The notes under the pieces were generated by a model. It worked only from the letters and a program-made list of their open reading frames with translations, was not told the origin of the DNA and made no database searches. 56,254 nucleotides of DNA from Oscillospiraceae bacterium (GTDB lineage: Bacteria; Bacillota; Clostridia; Oscillospirales; Ruminococcaceae): assembly GCA_015067025.1 (NCBI GenBank), contig SVNC01000012.1, positions 1 to 56,254 on the forward strand, written 5' to 3'. Of the stretch, positions 8,642 through 17,291 are shown piece by piece. Position 1 is the first letter of the stretch. Every line of letters begins with the position of its first letter. Both the position numbers and the translations under genes were made by a program.

Positions 8642-9766
8642 ATGTCTGAAAGACGTGATGAAGAAGAAAAGAAATATCGGTCGCTCCACGCTTACGTAGT
8701 TATATTCGTATTCGTTATAATGGTCAGTGCAGGAAGTATCAGTATGGTTATTTTCAATATACTGGATGCTTTCGGACTGATACGGCATATATACGTCGTG
8801 CCGATGCTGTTACCGCTCATTATGCTTTGTGCCTGCGTTATCATAGGAAGTCTTATGACTGCTTTTCTTGCAGGATATTTTTTAAAACCGCTGAATGAGC
8901 TGAAAAAAGGTCTGAAAAAAGTTACCGAGGGTGACTTTGCGGTAAGACTTGAAGATATCAGTGCCAATTCAGAAATTGCACAGATACAGAGAAATTTCAA
9001 TCTGATGGCAAAGGAGCTTCAAAGCACCGAGCTTTTCAGAAATGATTTTATAAATAACTTCTCCCACGAATTCAAAACTCCGATGGTGTCGGTTCACGGC
9101 TTTGCAAAGCAACTGAAAAAAGGCGGACTTACAAAGGAGCAGGAGCAGGAATATATAGATATAATCTTGTCAGAATCCCAGCGGCTTATAAATATGTCCA
9201 CAAACATTCTTTTACTCGGAAAACTTGAAAACCAGGAAGTTATCTCCGATAAGGTGAAATTCAGCCTTGACGAAGAGATAAGACAGAGTATTCTGATGCT
9301 GTGTGAGGAGTGGAGTGCAAAGGATATTGAAATAATTCCTGAACTCGAAGAAGTCGAATACTACGGCAACCCCAATGTGTTAAAACACGTATGGCTAAAT
9401 ATAATAGGCAATGCCATAAAGTATACGGACGAAAAGGGCTGTATAGAGGTAACACTCAAAATTGTACCTGAAAATGAAGAAGTTGAGTTCGCAGTCTCAG
9501 ATAACGGAATAGGTATGGATAGTGCTACGACAGAAAGAATATTTGAAAAATTCTATCAGGGCGACAGTTCGCGTTCAAACAGCGGTAACGGTCTCGGACT
9601 CGCAATGGTCAAGAGAATTACCGAGCTTTGCGGCGGCAGGATAAAGGTAAGAAGCGAAAAGGGCAAGGGTACGGATTTTTACGTGTATCTGCCCTATATC
9701 AGTGAAAAGACAGAGGAAAAGAAAAAGAAAATGATAGTCACTGTAGATACAGCGGCTCTTAAATAA
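8642..9766 (+). CDS. sensor histidine kinase with short extracellular loop
   Basis: The 374-residue kinase has a cytoplasmic N-terminus, two membrane segments at about 17-40 and 52-80 separated by only some ten residues, a HAMP linker (80-132), the dimerisation/phospho-acceptor motif NNFSHEFKTPMVSVHGF with His142, and the ATP-binding domain with NAIKYTD, SDNGIGM and GNGLGLAM. The lack of a sizeable sensor domain resembles intramembrane-sensing kinases, which often detect cell-wall stress through an associated ABC transporter. That transporter is encoded next, 29 bases downstream. The basic, Lys-rich tail is an addition to the usual C-terminus. Ligand unknown. Confidence 0.94.
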   Translation: MSERRDEEEKKYRSLHAYVVIFVFVIMVSAGSISMVIFNILDAFGLIRHIYVVPMLLPLIMLCACVIIGSLMTAFLAGYFLKPLNELKKGLKKVTEGDFAVRLEDISANSEIAQIQRNFNLMAKELQSTELFRNDFINNFSHEFKTPMVSVHGFAKQLKKGGLTKEQEQEYIDIILSESQRLINMSTNILLLGKLENQEVISDKVKFSLDEEIRQSILMLCEEWSAKDIEIIPELEEVEYYGNPNVLKHVWLNIIGNAIKYTDEKGCIEVTLKIVPENEEVEFAVSDNGIGMDSATTERIFEKFYQGDSSRSNSGNGLGLAMVKRITELCGGRIKVRSEKGKGTDFYVYLPYISEKTEEKKKKMIVTVDTAALK

Positions 9767-9795
9767 AATTATTTAACATAAAGAAAGGAAAAGCT

Positions 9796-12468
9796 ATGCT
9801 TCAGTTAAAGAACATAACGAAGGATTATGAACTCGGTGACACTAAAGTACAGGCACTGAGAGGCGTCAGCATGGACTTCCGTGAAAGCGAATTCGTTGCT
9901 ATTCTCGGTCAGTCCGGTTGCGGCAAGACAACGCTTCTTAATATCATCGGTGGTCTTGACAGATATACCGAGGGTGATCTTATTATCAGTGGAAAATCCA
10001 CAAAGCAGTTCAAGGCATCCGACTGGGACACTTATAGAAACCACTCCATCGGTTTTGTGTTCCAGAGCTATAACCTTATCCCTCATCAGACAGTATTATC
10101 TAATGTAGAGCTTGCACTCACTCTTTCAGGCGTATCAAAGCAGGAAAGAAGAAAACGTGCTATTGACGCGCTCACAAAGGTAGGCCTTGCTGATCAGATA
10201 CACAAAAAGCCCAATCAGATGTCAGGCGGTCAGATGCAGAGAGTTGCCATTGCAAGAGCTCTTGTAAATAACCCCGATATTCTCCTTGCTGATGAGCCTA
10301 CAGGTGCGCTTGACAGCGAAACGAGCGTTCAGATAATGGAGATACTTAAGGAGATATCAAAGGATAAGCTTATCATTATGGTAACCCATAACCCTGAGCT
10401 TGCCGAGCAGTATTCAAACAGAATTATAAGACTGCTTGACGGTAAGGTGGTAAGCGATACAAACCCCTATGAAAGAGCAGTTGTCGAGCCTATAAAGAAG
10501 GAAAAGAAGACAAAGGAAAAGAAGGCTAAAAAGCCCTCTATGTCCTTCTTTACAGCTTTATCCTTAAGTCTTAATAACCTGATGACCAAGAAGACAAGAA
10601 CCTTTATGACCTCCTTTGCGGGTAGTATCGGTATTATAGGCATTGCACTTATTCTTGCAATATCAACAGGTGCAAGAGAATATATAGCTTCAGTTGAGGA
10701 AAACACCCTTGCAAGCTATCCTATCATCATAGAGGGTGAAACTGTTGACATGACAGCTATGATGACTGCACTGATGAAAGCACAGACTGAGCAAGAGGAA
10801 GCGGGAGAAGATGAGATAAAATCACAGAACATTATGAGTAATATGATAAACTCTATGTTCACACAGATACAGTCCAACGACCTTGAAGCCTTCAAGGCTT
10901 ATCTTGAGGGAGAAGGCAAGGGAATAAAGGATTACGTCAGCGATATAAAATACAGCTATACAACTCAGCTTAACGTATACAGAACAGACAAGGACGGCAA
11001 TAATTATAAGGTAAACCCTGCCCAGCTTTTCGAAAAAATGGGTATGACCAGTGCTCTTTCAAGCTCCTCAGCAATGATGAGCACAATGGCAGGCTCCAGT
11101 GCAAACGTTTGGGGTGAGCTTCTTGACAACGAAAAGCTTCTCAACGAACAGTACGAAGTATTGGCAGGTCGTATGCCTGAAAACTATAACGAAGTTATAG
11201 TAATGGTAAATAAGAACAACAAGATTGCCGACTACAGTCTTTACTGCCTCGGTCTTATGGATGACGAGGAGCTTATTGAAGCCGTAAAGAAGGCTATGAA
11301 GAACGATGTGGACAGCATAGATTTTGAAAGTGAGCAGGTGACCTTTACATATGACGAGCTTTTAGATCTCCAGTTCAGACTCATTTTAAACAGCGATTAT
11401 TACGTAAAGGAAGACGGTGTCTGGGTAGATAAGAGTAAGGACGATATCTTTATGAAGGAGCTTGTTGACAAGTCCGAGCCTATAAAGGTAGTAGGTATCG
11501 TAAAGCCCGGTGAAAACTCTATCGTTTCAAACGACTCCTCTTCTGTTATCGGCTATACTCACGCACTTACAGAGCATCTTATCAATAAGATTAATGAAAG
11601 CGAGATCGTAAAGGAACAGAAAGAAAATCCTGATACAGATATCTTCACAGGCATCGAATTCCCCAAGGATGACGAACCTGAAAAGACGTATACAATGGAC
11701 GATATCAAGGCTTATATTGCTACTCTTCCCTTAGAACAGCAGCAGGAGATCGGTAGCAAGCTTCAGCAGGCTATGGGTATGGGTATGACTGAGGAACAGA
11801 TCGTCGAGGCGTTTATGAGCTATATGCCTAATAATAAGACAGATGCGACCTATGACGGAAACCTTGCAAAGCTTGGTGTATCGGATATTGATTCTCCTCA
11901 TCGTATAAGCATATACCCTAAGGATTTTGAATCAAAGGAAAAGATCGAAGAGATAATAACAGAATATAACGATATGGTAAAGTCGATCGGTAATGAGAAT
12001 ATGGAAATAAGATATACCGACATCGTAGGACTTATGATGACCTCCGTTACAACCATCATCGACGCTATAAGCTATATACTTATCGCCTTTGTTGCGATCT
12101 CTCTTGTGGTATCCTCAATTATGATAGGCATCATTACATATATCTCAGTACTTGAAAGAACGAAGGAGATCGGTATACTCCGTGCTATGGGTGCGTCAAA
12201 GCGTGACGTATCAAGAGTATTCAATGCAGAAACTCTTATCGTAGGCTTTACAGCAGGCGTGCTCGGTATAGGAATTACCTTATTGCTCCACCTTCCCGCA
12301 AACGCTATTATCGGAAGTCTTACCGATATCTACACAATATGCTCACTGCCCTGGCAGGGTGCTGTTATCTTAGTAATAATCAGTATGCTCTTAACTCTCA
12401 TTGCAGGTCTTATCCCTGCAAGAGTAGCGGCAAAGAAAGACCCTGTTGCAGCACTGAGAAGTGAATAA
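9796..12468 (+). CDS. ABC transporter, ATPase fused to FtsX/MacB-like permease
   Basis: The 890-residue fusion begins with an ATPase domain (1-225) of the LolD/MacB type: Walker A GQSGCGKTTLLN, Q-loop FQSYNLIPHQT, signature MSGGQMQRVAIARAL, Walker B ILLADEPTGALD and switch His in VTHN. After a Lys-rich linker comes membrane segment 1 (about 265-290, SIGIIGIALILAIS). An extracytoplasmic region of roughly 470 residues follows, rich in acidic residues and Met, then three membrane segments in the last 150 residues. ERTKEIGILRAMGASKRDV is the FtsX coupling motif. Proteins of this kind do not pump small molecules through a channel but transmit force across the membrane. Co-transcription with the regulator and kinase suggests peptide sensing or resistance. 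The extracytoplasmic part is much larger than in MacB. Confidence 0.93.
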   Translation: MLQLKNITKDYELGDTKVQALRGVSMDFRESEFVAILGQSGCGKTTLLNIIGGLDRYTEGDLIISGKSTKQFKASDWDTYRNHSIGFVFQSYNLIPHQTVLSNVELALTLSGVSKQERRKRAIDALTKVGLADQIHKKPNQMSGGQMQRVAIARALVNNPDILLADEPTGALDSETSVQIMEILKEISKDKLIIMVTHNPELAEQYSNRIIRLLDGKVVSDTNPYERAVVEPIKKEKKTKEKKAKKPSMSFFTALSLSLNNLMTKKTRTFMTSFAGSIGIIGIALILAISTGAREYIASVEENTLASYPIIIEGETVDMTAMMTALMKAQTEQEEAGEDEIKSQNIMSNMINSMFTQIQSNDLEAFKAYLEGEGKGIKDYVSDIKYSYTTQLNVYRTDKDGNNYKVNPAQLFEKMGMTSALSSSSAMMSTMAGSSANVWGELLDNEKLLNEQYEVLAGRMPENYNEVIVMVNKNNKIADYSLYCLGLMDDEELIEAVKKAMKNDVDSIDFESEQVTFTYDELLDLQFRLILNSDYYVKEDGVWVDKSKDDIFMKELVDKSEPIKVVGIVKPGENSIVSNDSSSVIGYTHALTEHLINKINESEIVKEQKENPDTDIFTGIEFPKDDEPEKTYTMDDIKAYIATLPLEQQQEIGSKLQQAMGMGMTEEQIVEAFMSYMPNNKTDATYDGNLAKLGVSDIDSPHRISIYPKDFESKEKIEEIITEYNDMVKSIGNENMEIRYTDIVGLMMTSVTTIIDAISYILIAFVAISLVVSSIMIGIITYISVLERTKEIGILRAMGASKRDVSRVFNAETLIVGFTAGVLGIGITLLLHLPANAIIGSLTDIYTICSLPWQGAVILVIISMLLTLIAGLIPARVAAKKDPVAALRSE

Positions 12469-12475
12469 AAAACTG

Positions 12476-12506
12476 ACCCACGAAGAAATTCTTCGTGGGT
12501 TAATTT
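12476..12506. terminator. bidirectional terminator between converging genes
   Basis: ACCCACGAAGAA and TTCTTCGTGGGT form a perfect 12-bp stem. T-rich DNA follows in both directions (TTAATTTTA on plus, TCAGTTTTTTA on minus), so it can end both the ABC transporter operon and the minus-strand gene cluster. Confidence 0.88.
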
Positions 12507-12514
12507 TATGCCGA

Positions 12515-12955
12515 TTAGTTGTGCTTTTTCAATCTGTTAGTTACGATAAGGCTGGTAACAAACATCAGCACACCCGAGAAAAGTGCAATAGAAGCCGCTT
12601 CCTGCCATAAGGTGATACAGCGTGTTGTTGCTATTATATTTTCTGTGACCTGAACGAAATAAAAGGGTAAAAAGGGGATAGTCTTATACAATATGAAAAT
12701 TATAACAAAGCTGATTATAGTCTGAAATGGATTGATACCGAACTTTATGGTGACAAAAACAGTAGGTAACACCACAATTGCGGCTATTATCAGAACGTTT
12801 AAAAATGATATCAACTTATAAAGACTACTATTTTCATAAAGAAAATCAGAAAAGCAGTCGGTCAGTAAAAGTGCTGCAATAGAATAAAGTGATATAAACA
12901 GTACGATAACAAGTCCTAAAACTATTGCGGAGATTGTTTGTTTATGTTTTTTCAT
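12515..12955 (-). CDS. small four-helix membrane protein, unknown function
   Basis: The 146-residue, very hydrophobic protein has about four membrane segments (roughly 9-31, 47-70, 78-100 and 117-139) and a basic C-terminal tail. Start behind GAGGAAAAA. It is the last gene of the nine-gene minus-strand cluster that begins at 19952 and lies 14 bases after the preceding lipoprotein gene. Nothing in it identifies a family. It resembles in size and topology the other small membrane protein of the cluster at 16815-17282, but I see no convincing sequence identity between them. Confidence 0.7.
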   Translation of the reverse strand: MKKHKQTISAIVLGLVIVLFISLYSIAALLLTDCFSDFLYENSSLYKLISFLNVLIIAAIVVLPTVFVTIKFGINPFQTIISFVIIFILYKTIPFLPFYFVQVTENIIATTRCITLWQEAASIALFSGVLMFVTSLIVTNRLKKHN

Positions 12956-12969
12956 TTTTTCCTCGCTAT

Positions 12970-13839
12970 TTAGTGATTGTTTTTACTTTTTGAAGATGAC
13001 AGCTCCCACTTATAATCGGTGTTTTTATTTTTTCGGTATGAATAATAATAAGTACAATCACTGTCGTAATTATATGAAATATCGATACGAGGGTCGTATT
13101 CGCTTTCTTTCTCTTTCATATAGTCAGAACATTCTTTTTTTATTTCATCGTCCATATAAGAAATTAATGCTAACGTATCTAATTTGTTGAGTTTATCGTT
13201 TATTTCATCAAGAACCTTTTCACTGAATGCTTTTGTATCTTCTATGTCGTCATTAAAAAACAGATTGATTACTAAATAAGTTGTGTCGTAATATTTATCA
13301 ACGTAGCTTTCTATTGTGATTTGCTCTGCTGATGTGAAAGGCTCTGCGTTTTCTACCTTTTCCCAGGTGGCATCATCTATATCAGGACTTTTGAACGGAG
13401 AAGAAACGTAGGTGTATAAAATATAATCATCAGTATATTTTGAAACGACCTCCTCCACTATTTTCTTTGCTTGATATTCTACAATCGCCTGGGGATAGCC
13501 TTCATCCAGATACGTACACTTTGCTCCTGTCTGTGCTTCAAATATTATATCCGGGTTTGATGCAGGAGAACAGGTGGCATAGTAAGTGCCGTAGTCACTG
13601 AAATCAAAAAGGGCTTCAATATCAAGTACACCCATTCCGCCACGACCGCCTTCACTGCGGATCTTATGTACGATAAATTTTTCCCCGTATTTTTCTCTGA
13701 GCATTCTTTGTATCATTGGTTTGTGACTGGCTTCTCTTTCCGTTTGCAGAACTATACGTGTAGTTATACACCCCGATGAAGAAACTGCAATAGCCACAGC
13801 GAGAGTAAGTATAAGAAGTGTTTTAAGTATTCTTTTCAC
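12970..13839 (-). CDS. lipoprotein, paralogue of the gene at 13841
   Basis: The 289-residue protein starts with a lipoprotein signal peptide ending in the lipobox VSSSGC (Cys24). The first about 200 residues resemble those of the next gene upstream: CITT at the modification site, EKYGEKFIVHKIRSEG against EKYGEEFVIHEVRHEG, FDFSDYGTYYA(T)CSP, then a region around PFTSAEQITIESY. The remainder is acidic and ends in a Tyr/Ser-rich stretch. The start is GTG (13839), placed two bases after the TAA of the previous gene with GAAGGAGAA straddling that stop, so the two are translationally coupled. The KYGEEF motif occurs in several Firmicute lipoprotein families of unknown function. Confidence 0.75.
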   Translation of the reverse strand: MKRILKTLLILTLAVAIAVSSSGCITTRIVLQTEREASHKPMIQRMLREKYGEKFIVHKIRSEGGRGGMGVLDIEALFDFSDYGTYYATCSPASNPDIIFEAQTGAKCTYLDEGYPQAIVEYQAKKIVEEVVSKYTDDYILYTYVSSPFKSPDIDDATWEKVENAEPFTSAEQITIESYVDKYYDTTYLVINLFFNDDIEDTKAFSEKVLDEINDKLNKLDTLALISYMDDEIKKECSDYMKEKESEYDPRIDISYNYDSDCTYYYSYRKNKNTDYKWELSSSKSKNNH

Positions 13840-13840
13840 T

Positions 13841-15121
13841 TTATTCTCCTTCTTCTTCTGAATATTCTTTTATTCTTTCAAATATTTCCTTTAGCTTTTT
13901 TGACCTTTTAGCTTCATCTCCATAGTCGAGAAGTTTTACTTTATAGGTTATGTAATGGGATGTGCCGTATTTTTTGTCATACTCGGAATTGTATTCGCCG
14001 ATTTTCTCGTTTTGGCTTTTTCCGTCTTCTCCGTATTTTACAATTCTGAGATCGTTATACTCAAAAAACTTTTTGTAGTCATTTACATCTTCAATTTCTA
14101 TAACAAAGTCTGTATACTGATCTTTTTCTGTGTATTGTGTATATCCAAAGGAATATACAAAAGCGTCAGCTTCACTTTCTGGAATATCAATATCAAGGAT
14201 ATACAGTAGCTGCTCCTGATCCTCTTTCTTTATGTCATAAACATATTTACATTGAGCAAAATAATATCTACCCCTCGGCTTAGAATATATACTTTGTTTT
14301 TCGTTATACCGGAATTTATAGTCGGTACTCTCGTCGTATCTGAAGTGTATTATAGGGTATTCTCCCGATATTATGGAGCTATAGTAGTCGTTTTTTTCGG
14401 AAAGCTCCTTTTTTATCTGATCTACTTTCTCTTTGCTTGTAAATCTGAATTCAAATAACAACGGCATTTTATGGAAAGAGTCTTTTAAATCATTATCAAA
14501 TATTTTCTGAAGAGCATCGGCATTTGCGTGCTCGTCTCCCTCAATTATGATATCTATCGATGCCTGGCTTCTTTCCAGAAACTTTTCGCTATACGACTGG
14601 ATGGTAATATCGCTTGCTCTTGTAAAGGGGTCGTAAGTTTCCAAAAACTTTTTATCTTCACTATCATATTTAGAGGGTGGATACATAGTTATATCCATTG
14701 CATAATTGTCAGTGTATTTCGATAAGACCCTGTCCAGCTCTTCTTTTATCAGATATTTAACAACAGCATGGGGATAGTCGTCATACAAATTCGTGTTATC
14801 TGCTCTGATTGACGTTTCGAATAAAATTTCTTCATTTGCTTTTGGAGAACAGGCAGCATAGTAAGTGCCATTGTCACTGAAATCAAAAAGACCTTTAAAA
14901 TTCGGTACTCCGTTTCCGCCACCGCCATTTCCCTCATGCCGGACCTCATGTATTACAAATTCCTCTCCGTATTTTTCATAGAGCATATCTTGCATTATCG
15001 GCCTGCGACGAGCACATCTTTCTATATTCAGAATTTGTGCTGTAGTTATACACCCCGATGAAGAAACTGCAATAGCCACGGCAAGAGTAAGTATCAGAAT
15101 TGTTTTAAATATTCTTTTCAT
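13841..15121 (-). CDS. lipoprotein with added C-terminal cluster-specific module
   Basis: The 426-residue lipoprotein has a signal peptide nearly identical to that of its downstream neighbour (lipobox SSSGC, Cys24). Residues 25-225 are paralogous to that neighbour. The last about 130 residues (from roughly 290) form a separate module: IKKEDQEQLLYILDIDIPE, SEADAFVYSFGY, FVIEIEDVNDYKKFFEYND, HYITYKVKLL. The same module makes up most of the proteins at 15256-15879 and 15905-16771. This gene therefore joins the two protein types of the cluster in one chain. Function is unknown; anchoring to the outer face of the membrane is expected. Confidence 0.75.
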   Translation of the reverse strand: MKRIFKTILILTLAVAIAVSSSGCITTAQILNIERCARRRPIMQDMLYEKYGEEFVIHEVRHEGNGGGGNGVPNFKGLFDFSDNGTYYAACSPKANEEILFETSIRADNTNLYDDYPHAVVKYLIKEELDRVLSKYTDNYAMDITMYPPSKYDSEDKKFLETYDPFTRASDITIQSYSEKFLERSQASIDIIIEGDEHANADALQKIFDNDLKDSFHKMPLLFEFRFTSKEKVDQIKKELSEKNDYYSSIISGEYPIIHFRYDESTDYKFRYNEKQSIYSKPRGRYYFAQCKYVYDIKKEDQEQLLYILDIDIPESEADAFVYSFGYTQYTEKDQYTDFVIEIEDVNDYKKFFEYNDLRIVKYGEDGKSQNEKIGEYNSEYDKKYGTSHYITYKVKLLDYGDEAKRSKKLKEIFERIKEYSEEEGE

Positions 15122-15255
15122 AACCGTTTTCCTTTATGTTAATTGACCTTTTTCGCTGACTTGTCAGCCGGTTATATAATAAGACTGATTTATGATAAAA
15201 ATATTCCGATATTTTTTAAAATTTTTTAAATTAAAATACGTTACTGATTGCCGTA

Positions 15256-15879
15256 TCATTTTTTTCGTATTTCCTGAAACAGCGGGTCAAATATTTCGAA
15301 TACGGCTTTTTCTTCCTCGTTATAGGGTTTTCCCGCTCTCAGATATACAACTTCGCTATAAGTAAGGTAATACCTTGTGCTTCTTTTCATTGGCTTCATC
15401 TGACTGTTACAATCAAGTATCTCGTTGACGCTTCTGCCAAATTTCCGGTCATCTGACGGGTTTGCATCATAAAAGGCAAAATAGTCCTTAACTCCGTCAA
15501 TTTCTATAAAGTACTTGTATTCGTCAGGCTTGCCGGTGTGTTCGTCATAGTAAGTTATAAAGCCGAAACGGTAAATGTAAGCCTCTTCTTCATTTTCAGG
15601 TACGCTTATATTAAAGGCAGAAAGTAGCTTTTCCTGATCTTCTTTATTTATCGAGTAACAAAATTCAACGGTGCAGCTACCGTTTTTTCCATAGCTTTCA
15701 TAATAGCTGAGTTTTTTGTCAGGACTGCCGGGCATAATAAGGTCTGTATCTATGATAATGTAACGATATATTTCTCTTGCTATAAAAGCCAGTATAAAAA
15801 AGAGCATTACACCAACAATTATTTTGATAAGGCGTTGTGCAAATTTCCGCATTCCGCTTTTATCTCTCATATCATACAT
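15256..15879 (-). CDS. membrane-anchored protein with cluster-specific module
   Basis: The 207-residue protein has a basic N-terminus, one membrane segment at about 18-42 (LIKIIVGVMLFFILAFIA) and an exterior domain. From about residue 70 it matches the shared module of its neighbours: INKEDQEKLLSAFNISVPE, NEEEAYIYRFGF, YFIEIDGVKDYFAFYD, YYLTYSEVVYL. Its ATG at 15879 follows AAAGAGGAACC. Between this gene and the next (15122-15255) there is a 134-base gap with a short perfect palindrome GCTGAC-TT-GTCAGC at 15155-15168 but no clear promoter. Unknown function. Confidence 0.72.
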   Translation of the reverse strand: MYDMRDKSGMRKFAQRLIKIIVGVMLFFILAFIAREIYRYIIIDTDLIMPGSPDKKLSYYESYGKNGSCTVEFCYSINKEDQEKLLSAFNISVPENEEEAYIYRFGFITYYDEHTGKPDEYKYFIEIDGVKDYFAFYDANPSDDRKFGRSVNEILDCNSQMKPMKRSTRYYLTYSEVVYLRAGKPYNEEEKAVFEIFDPLFQEIRKK

Positions 15880-15904
15880 GATGGTTCCTCTTTCGTTTCA
15901 TTTG

Positions 15905-16771
15905 TTAGTCTTCAAAAACCTCTATAAGTATATCCTTTTCCTTTATCTCATTCACCGTAGGGTTTGAGTAGAGCTTATAGTAGGTTATATAGTAATCCGT
16001 GCCGAGCATTTCTTTATCATAAGGGTAATTGCCCGATTTCTGATTTTCGCTCTTGATATGGTTGTTGTGGTCAAAAAAGGATTTGTAATCCTTAATTCCA
16101 CCGATCTCTATGGCAAATTTCCAAAATCCGTTCTTATATGAACTATCCTCTCTGTAGCCTATAGAATATACAAAGGCTTCAGTTTCATCTTCAGGTATCA
16201 CAATGCCGAAGGTGTTTAAGATTTCCCTTTGCTTTGATCTATCTATATTCTTCTTTACCTTTAGTTCTTCGCTGGGCTTATAATGCTTTGGTCTTGTGCC
16301 GTCGTCACCTTCTATTGCAAGGGTAAGAGCGTTGATAAGCTTTTTTGCATAACCGCAGTACTGTGAATATTCGGGACTCGGGTCATCGTAATCAAGCTGA
16401 AAGGCGGAGATATAAAGAGTGTTATGCTCCGTGTAATAACCGATAGCGCCGATATTATCCTTTGATACCTGTGGCAGATTATTTTTAAGAGTAGTACTGT
16501 TTTCAGTAAACGCCTTTATGTTATCGCATCTTATAGCTATCGTGTATTTTACAGGACCTGTGTGATTTTCGGTTTTTTCTATATGAGATATCCTTTCCTT
16601 TTCAGAAAGCGGAATTGCAAGAGCGTTTTTCACCTGCTCCTTACCGAAAGCAGGGAGCTTTGAAAATTCTATTCTTGTCACGTCATCGCCCCAGGCAAGC
16701 TGAGCACCGCAAAATCCTATAGTTACAAGAACCGATAGGATAGCTAAGGATATTATTATAACTTTTTTCAT
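15905..16771 (-). CDS. membrane-anchored protein with cluster-specific module
   Basis: The 288-residue protein has an N-terminal signal/anchor (residues 4-24) without a convincing lipobox (TIGFC). A first exterior part (30-165) contains a pattern around KYTIAIRCDNIKAFTENSTTL. A second part (about 170-288) matches the shared module: RSKQREILNTFGIVIPE, ETEAFVYSIGY, FAIEIGGIKDYKSFFDHNN, DYYITYYKLY. The match with the modules of the genes at 15256 and 13841 covers about 110 residues and the same order of motifs. Start ATG 16771 behind AAAGGTG. Part of the co-directional cluster; function unknown. Confidence 0.72.
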   Translation of the reverse strand: MKKVIIISLAILSVLVTIGFCGAQLAWGDDVTRIEFSKLPAFGKEQVKNALAIPLSEKERISHIEKTENHTGPVKYTIAIRCDNIKAFTENSTTLKNNLPQVSKDNIGAIGYYTEHNTLYISAFQLDYDDPSPEYSQYCGYAKKLINALTLAIEGDDGTRPKHYKPSEELKVKKNIDRSKQREILNTFGIVIPEDETEAFVYSIGYREDSSYKNGFWKFAIEIGGIKDYKSFFDHNNHIKSENQKSGNYPYDKEMLGTDYYITYYKLYSNPTVNEIKEKDILIEVFED

Positions 16772-16814
16772 TTTGCACCTTTTGTTTTCTTTATCTTATA
16801 TTTGAGATATTTTT

Positions 16815-17282
16815 TTAGAATATTTTTATTCCGCCACTGGCAAGCCATGATAAAAATACTGTCATCAGAATGACAATGTGTAATGTGGGGTCTGATAACA
16901 ACAAAACTATCCATTCGCTGAATTTTCCCGTTTCCCCACGAAAATGCAGGGCTGAGATAACCAGAGGGAAAAAGGGAAAAATGCAGAACATAAAGCTTCC
17001 TGAATACATTACACAAAAGAAGGTAAAAAAGCAGGTTAAAAAGGATAACACAAAAGAGATAGCACGTCCCTTTATATATTCGCTTGTATCAATTTTACAT
17101 ACTGTTGTTAAAAATATCGGAATAACTCCAACGATCGCAAAGCTTGCAATAAGTGCCCAGCCATAAGGACTGATTTTGCCGTTTGTTATACCTATAAGTA
17201 AAAATACCAGCACCGTTGCAATAATGTTAAATAGCGGGAATATCAGAGAAATGAGTATGTTTAGCGGTTTTCTTTTTGCCAT
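16815..17282 (-). CDS. small membrane protein, unknown function
   Basis: The 155-residue protein has four likely membrane segments (about 8-32, 42-62, 74-106 and 124-147). Its first seven codons, MAKRKPL, and the upstream GAGGTGATGAA are the same as those of the next gene upstream although the rest of the two proteins is unrelated. That suggests duplication of a translation-initiation region. Ten bases separate it from the preceding stop, so it is co-transcribed. No recognisable family. Confidence 0.7.
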   Translation of the reverse strand: MAKRKPLNILISLIFPLFNIIATVLVFLLIGITNGKISPYGWALIASFAIVGVIPIFLTTVCKIDTSEYIKGRAISFVLSFLTCFFTFFCVMYSGSFMFCIFPFFPLVISALHFRGETGKFSEWIVLLLSDPTLHIVILMTVFLSWLASGGIKIF

Positions 17283-17291
17283 TTCATCACC

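Noticed and set aside
15155-15168. GCTGAC-TT-GTCAGC as an operator
   Set aside because: A perfect but short palindrome in a gap without a convincing promoter; chance is plausible.
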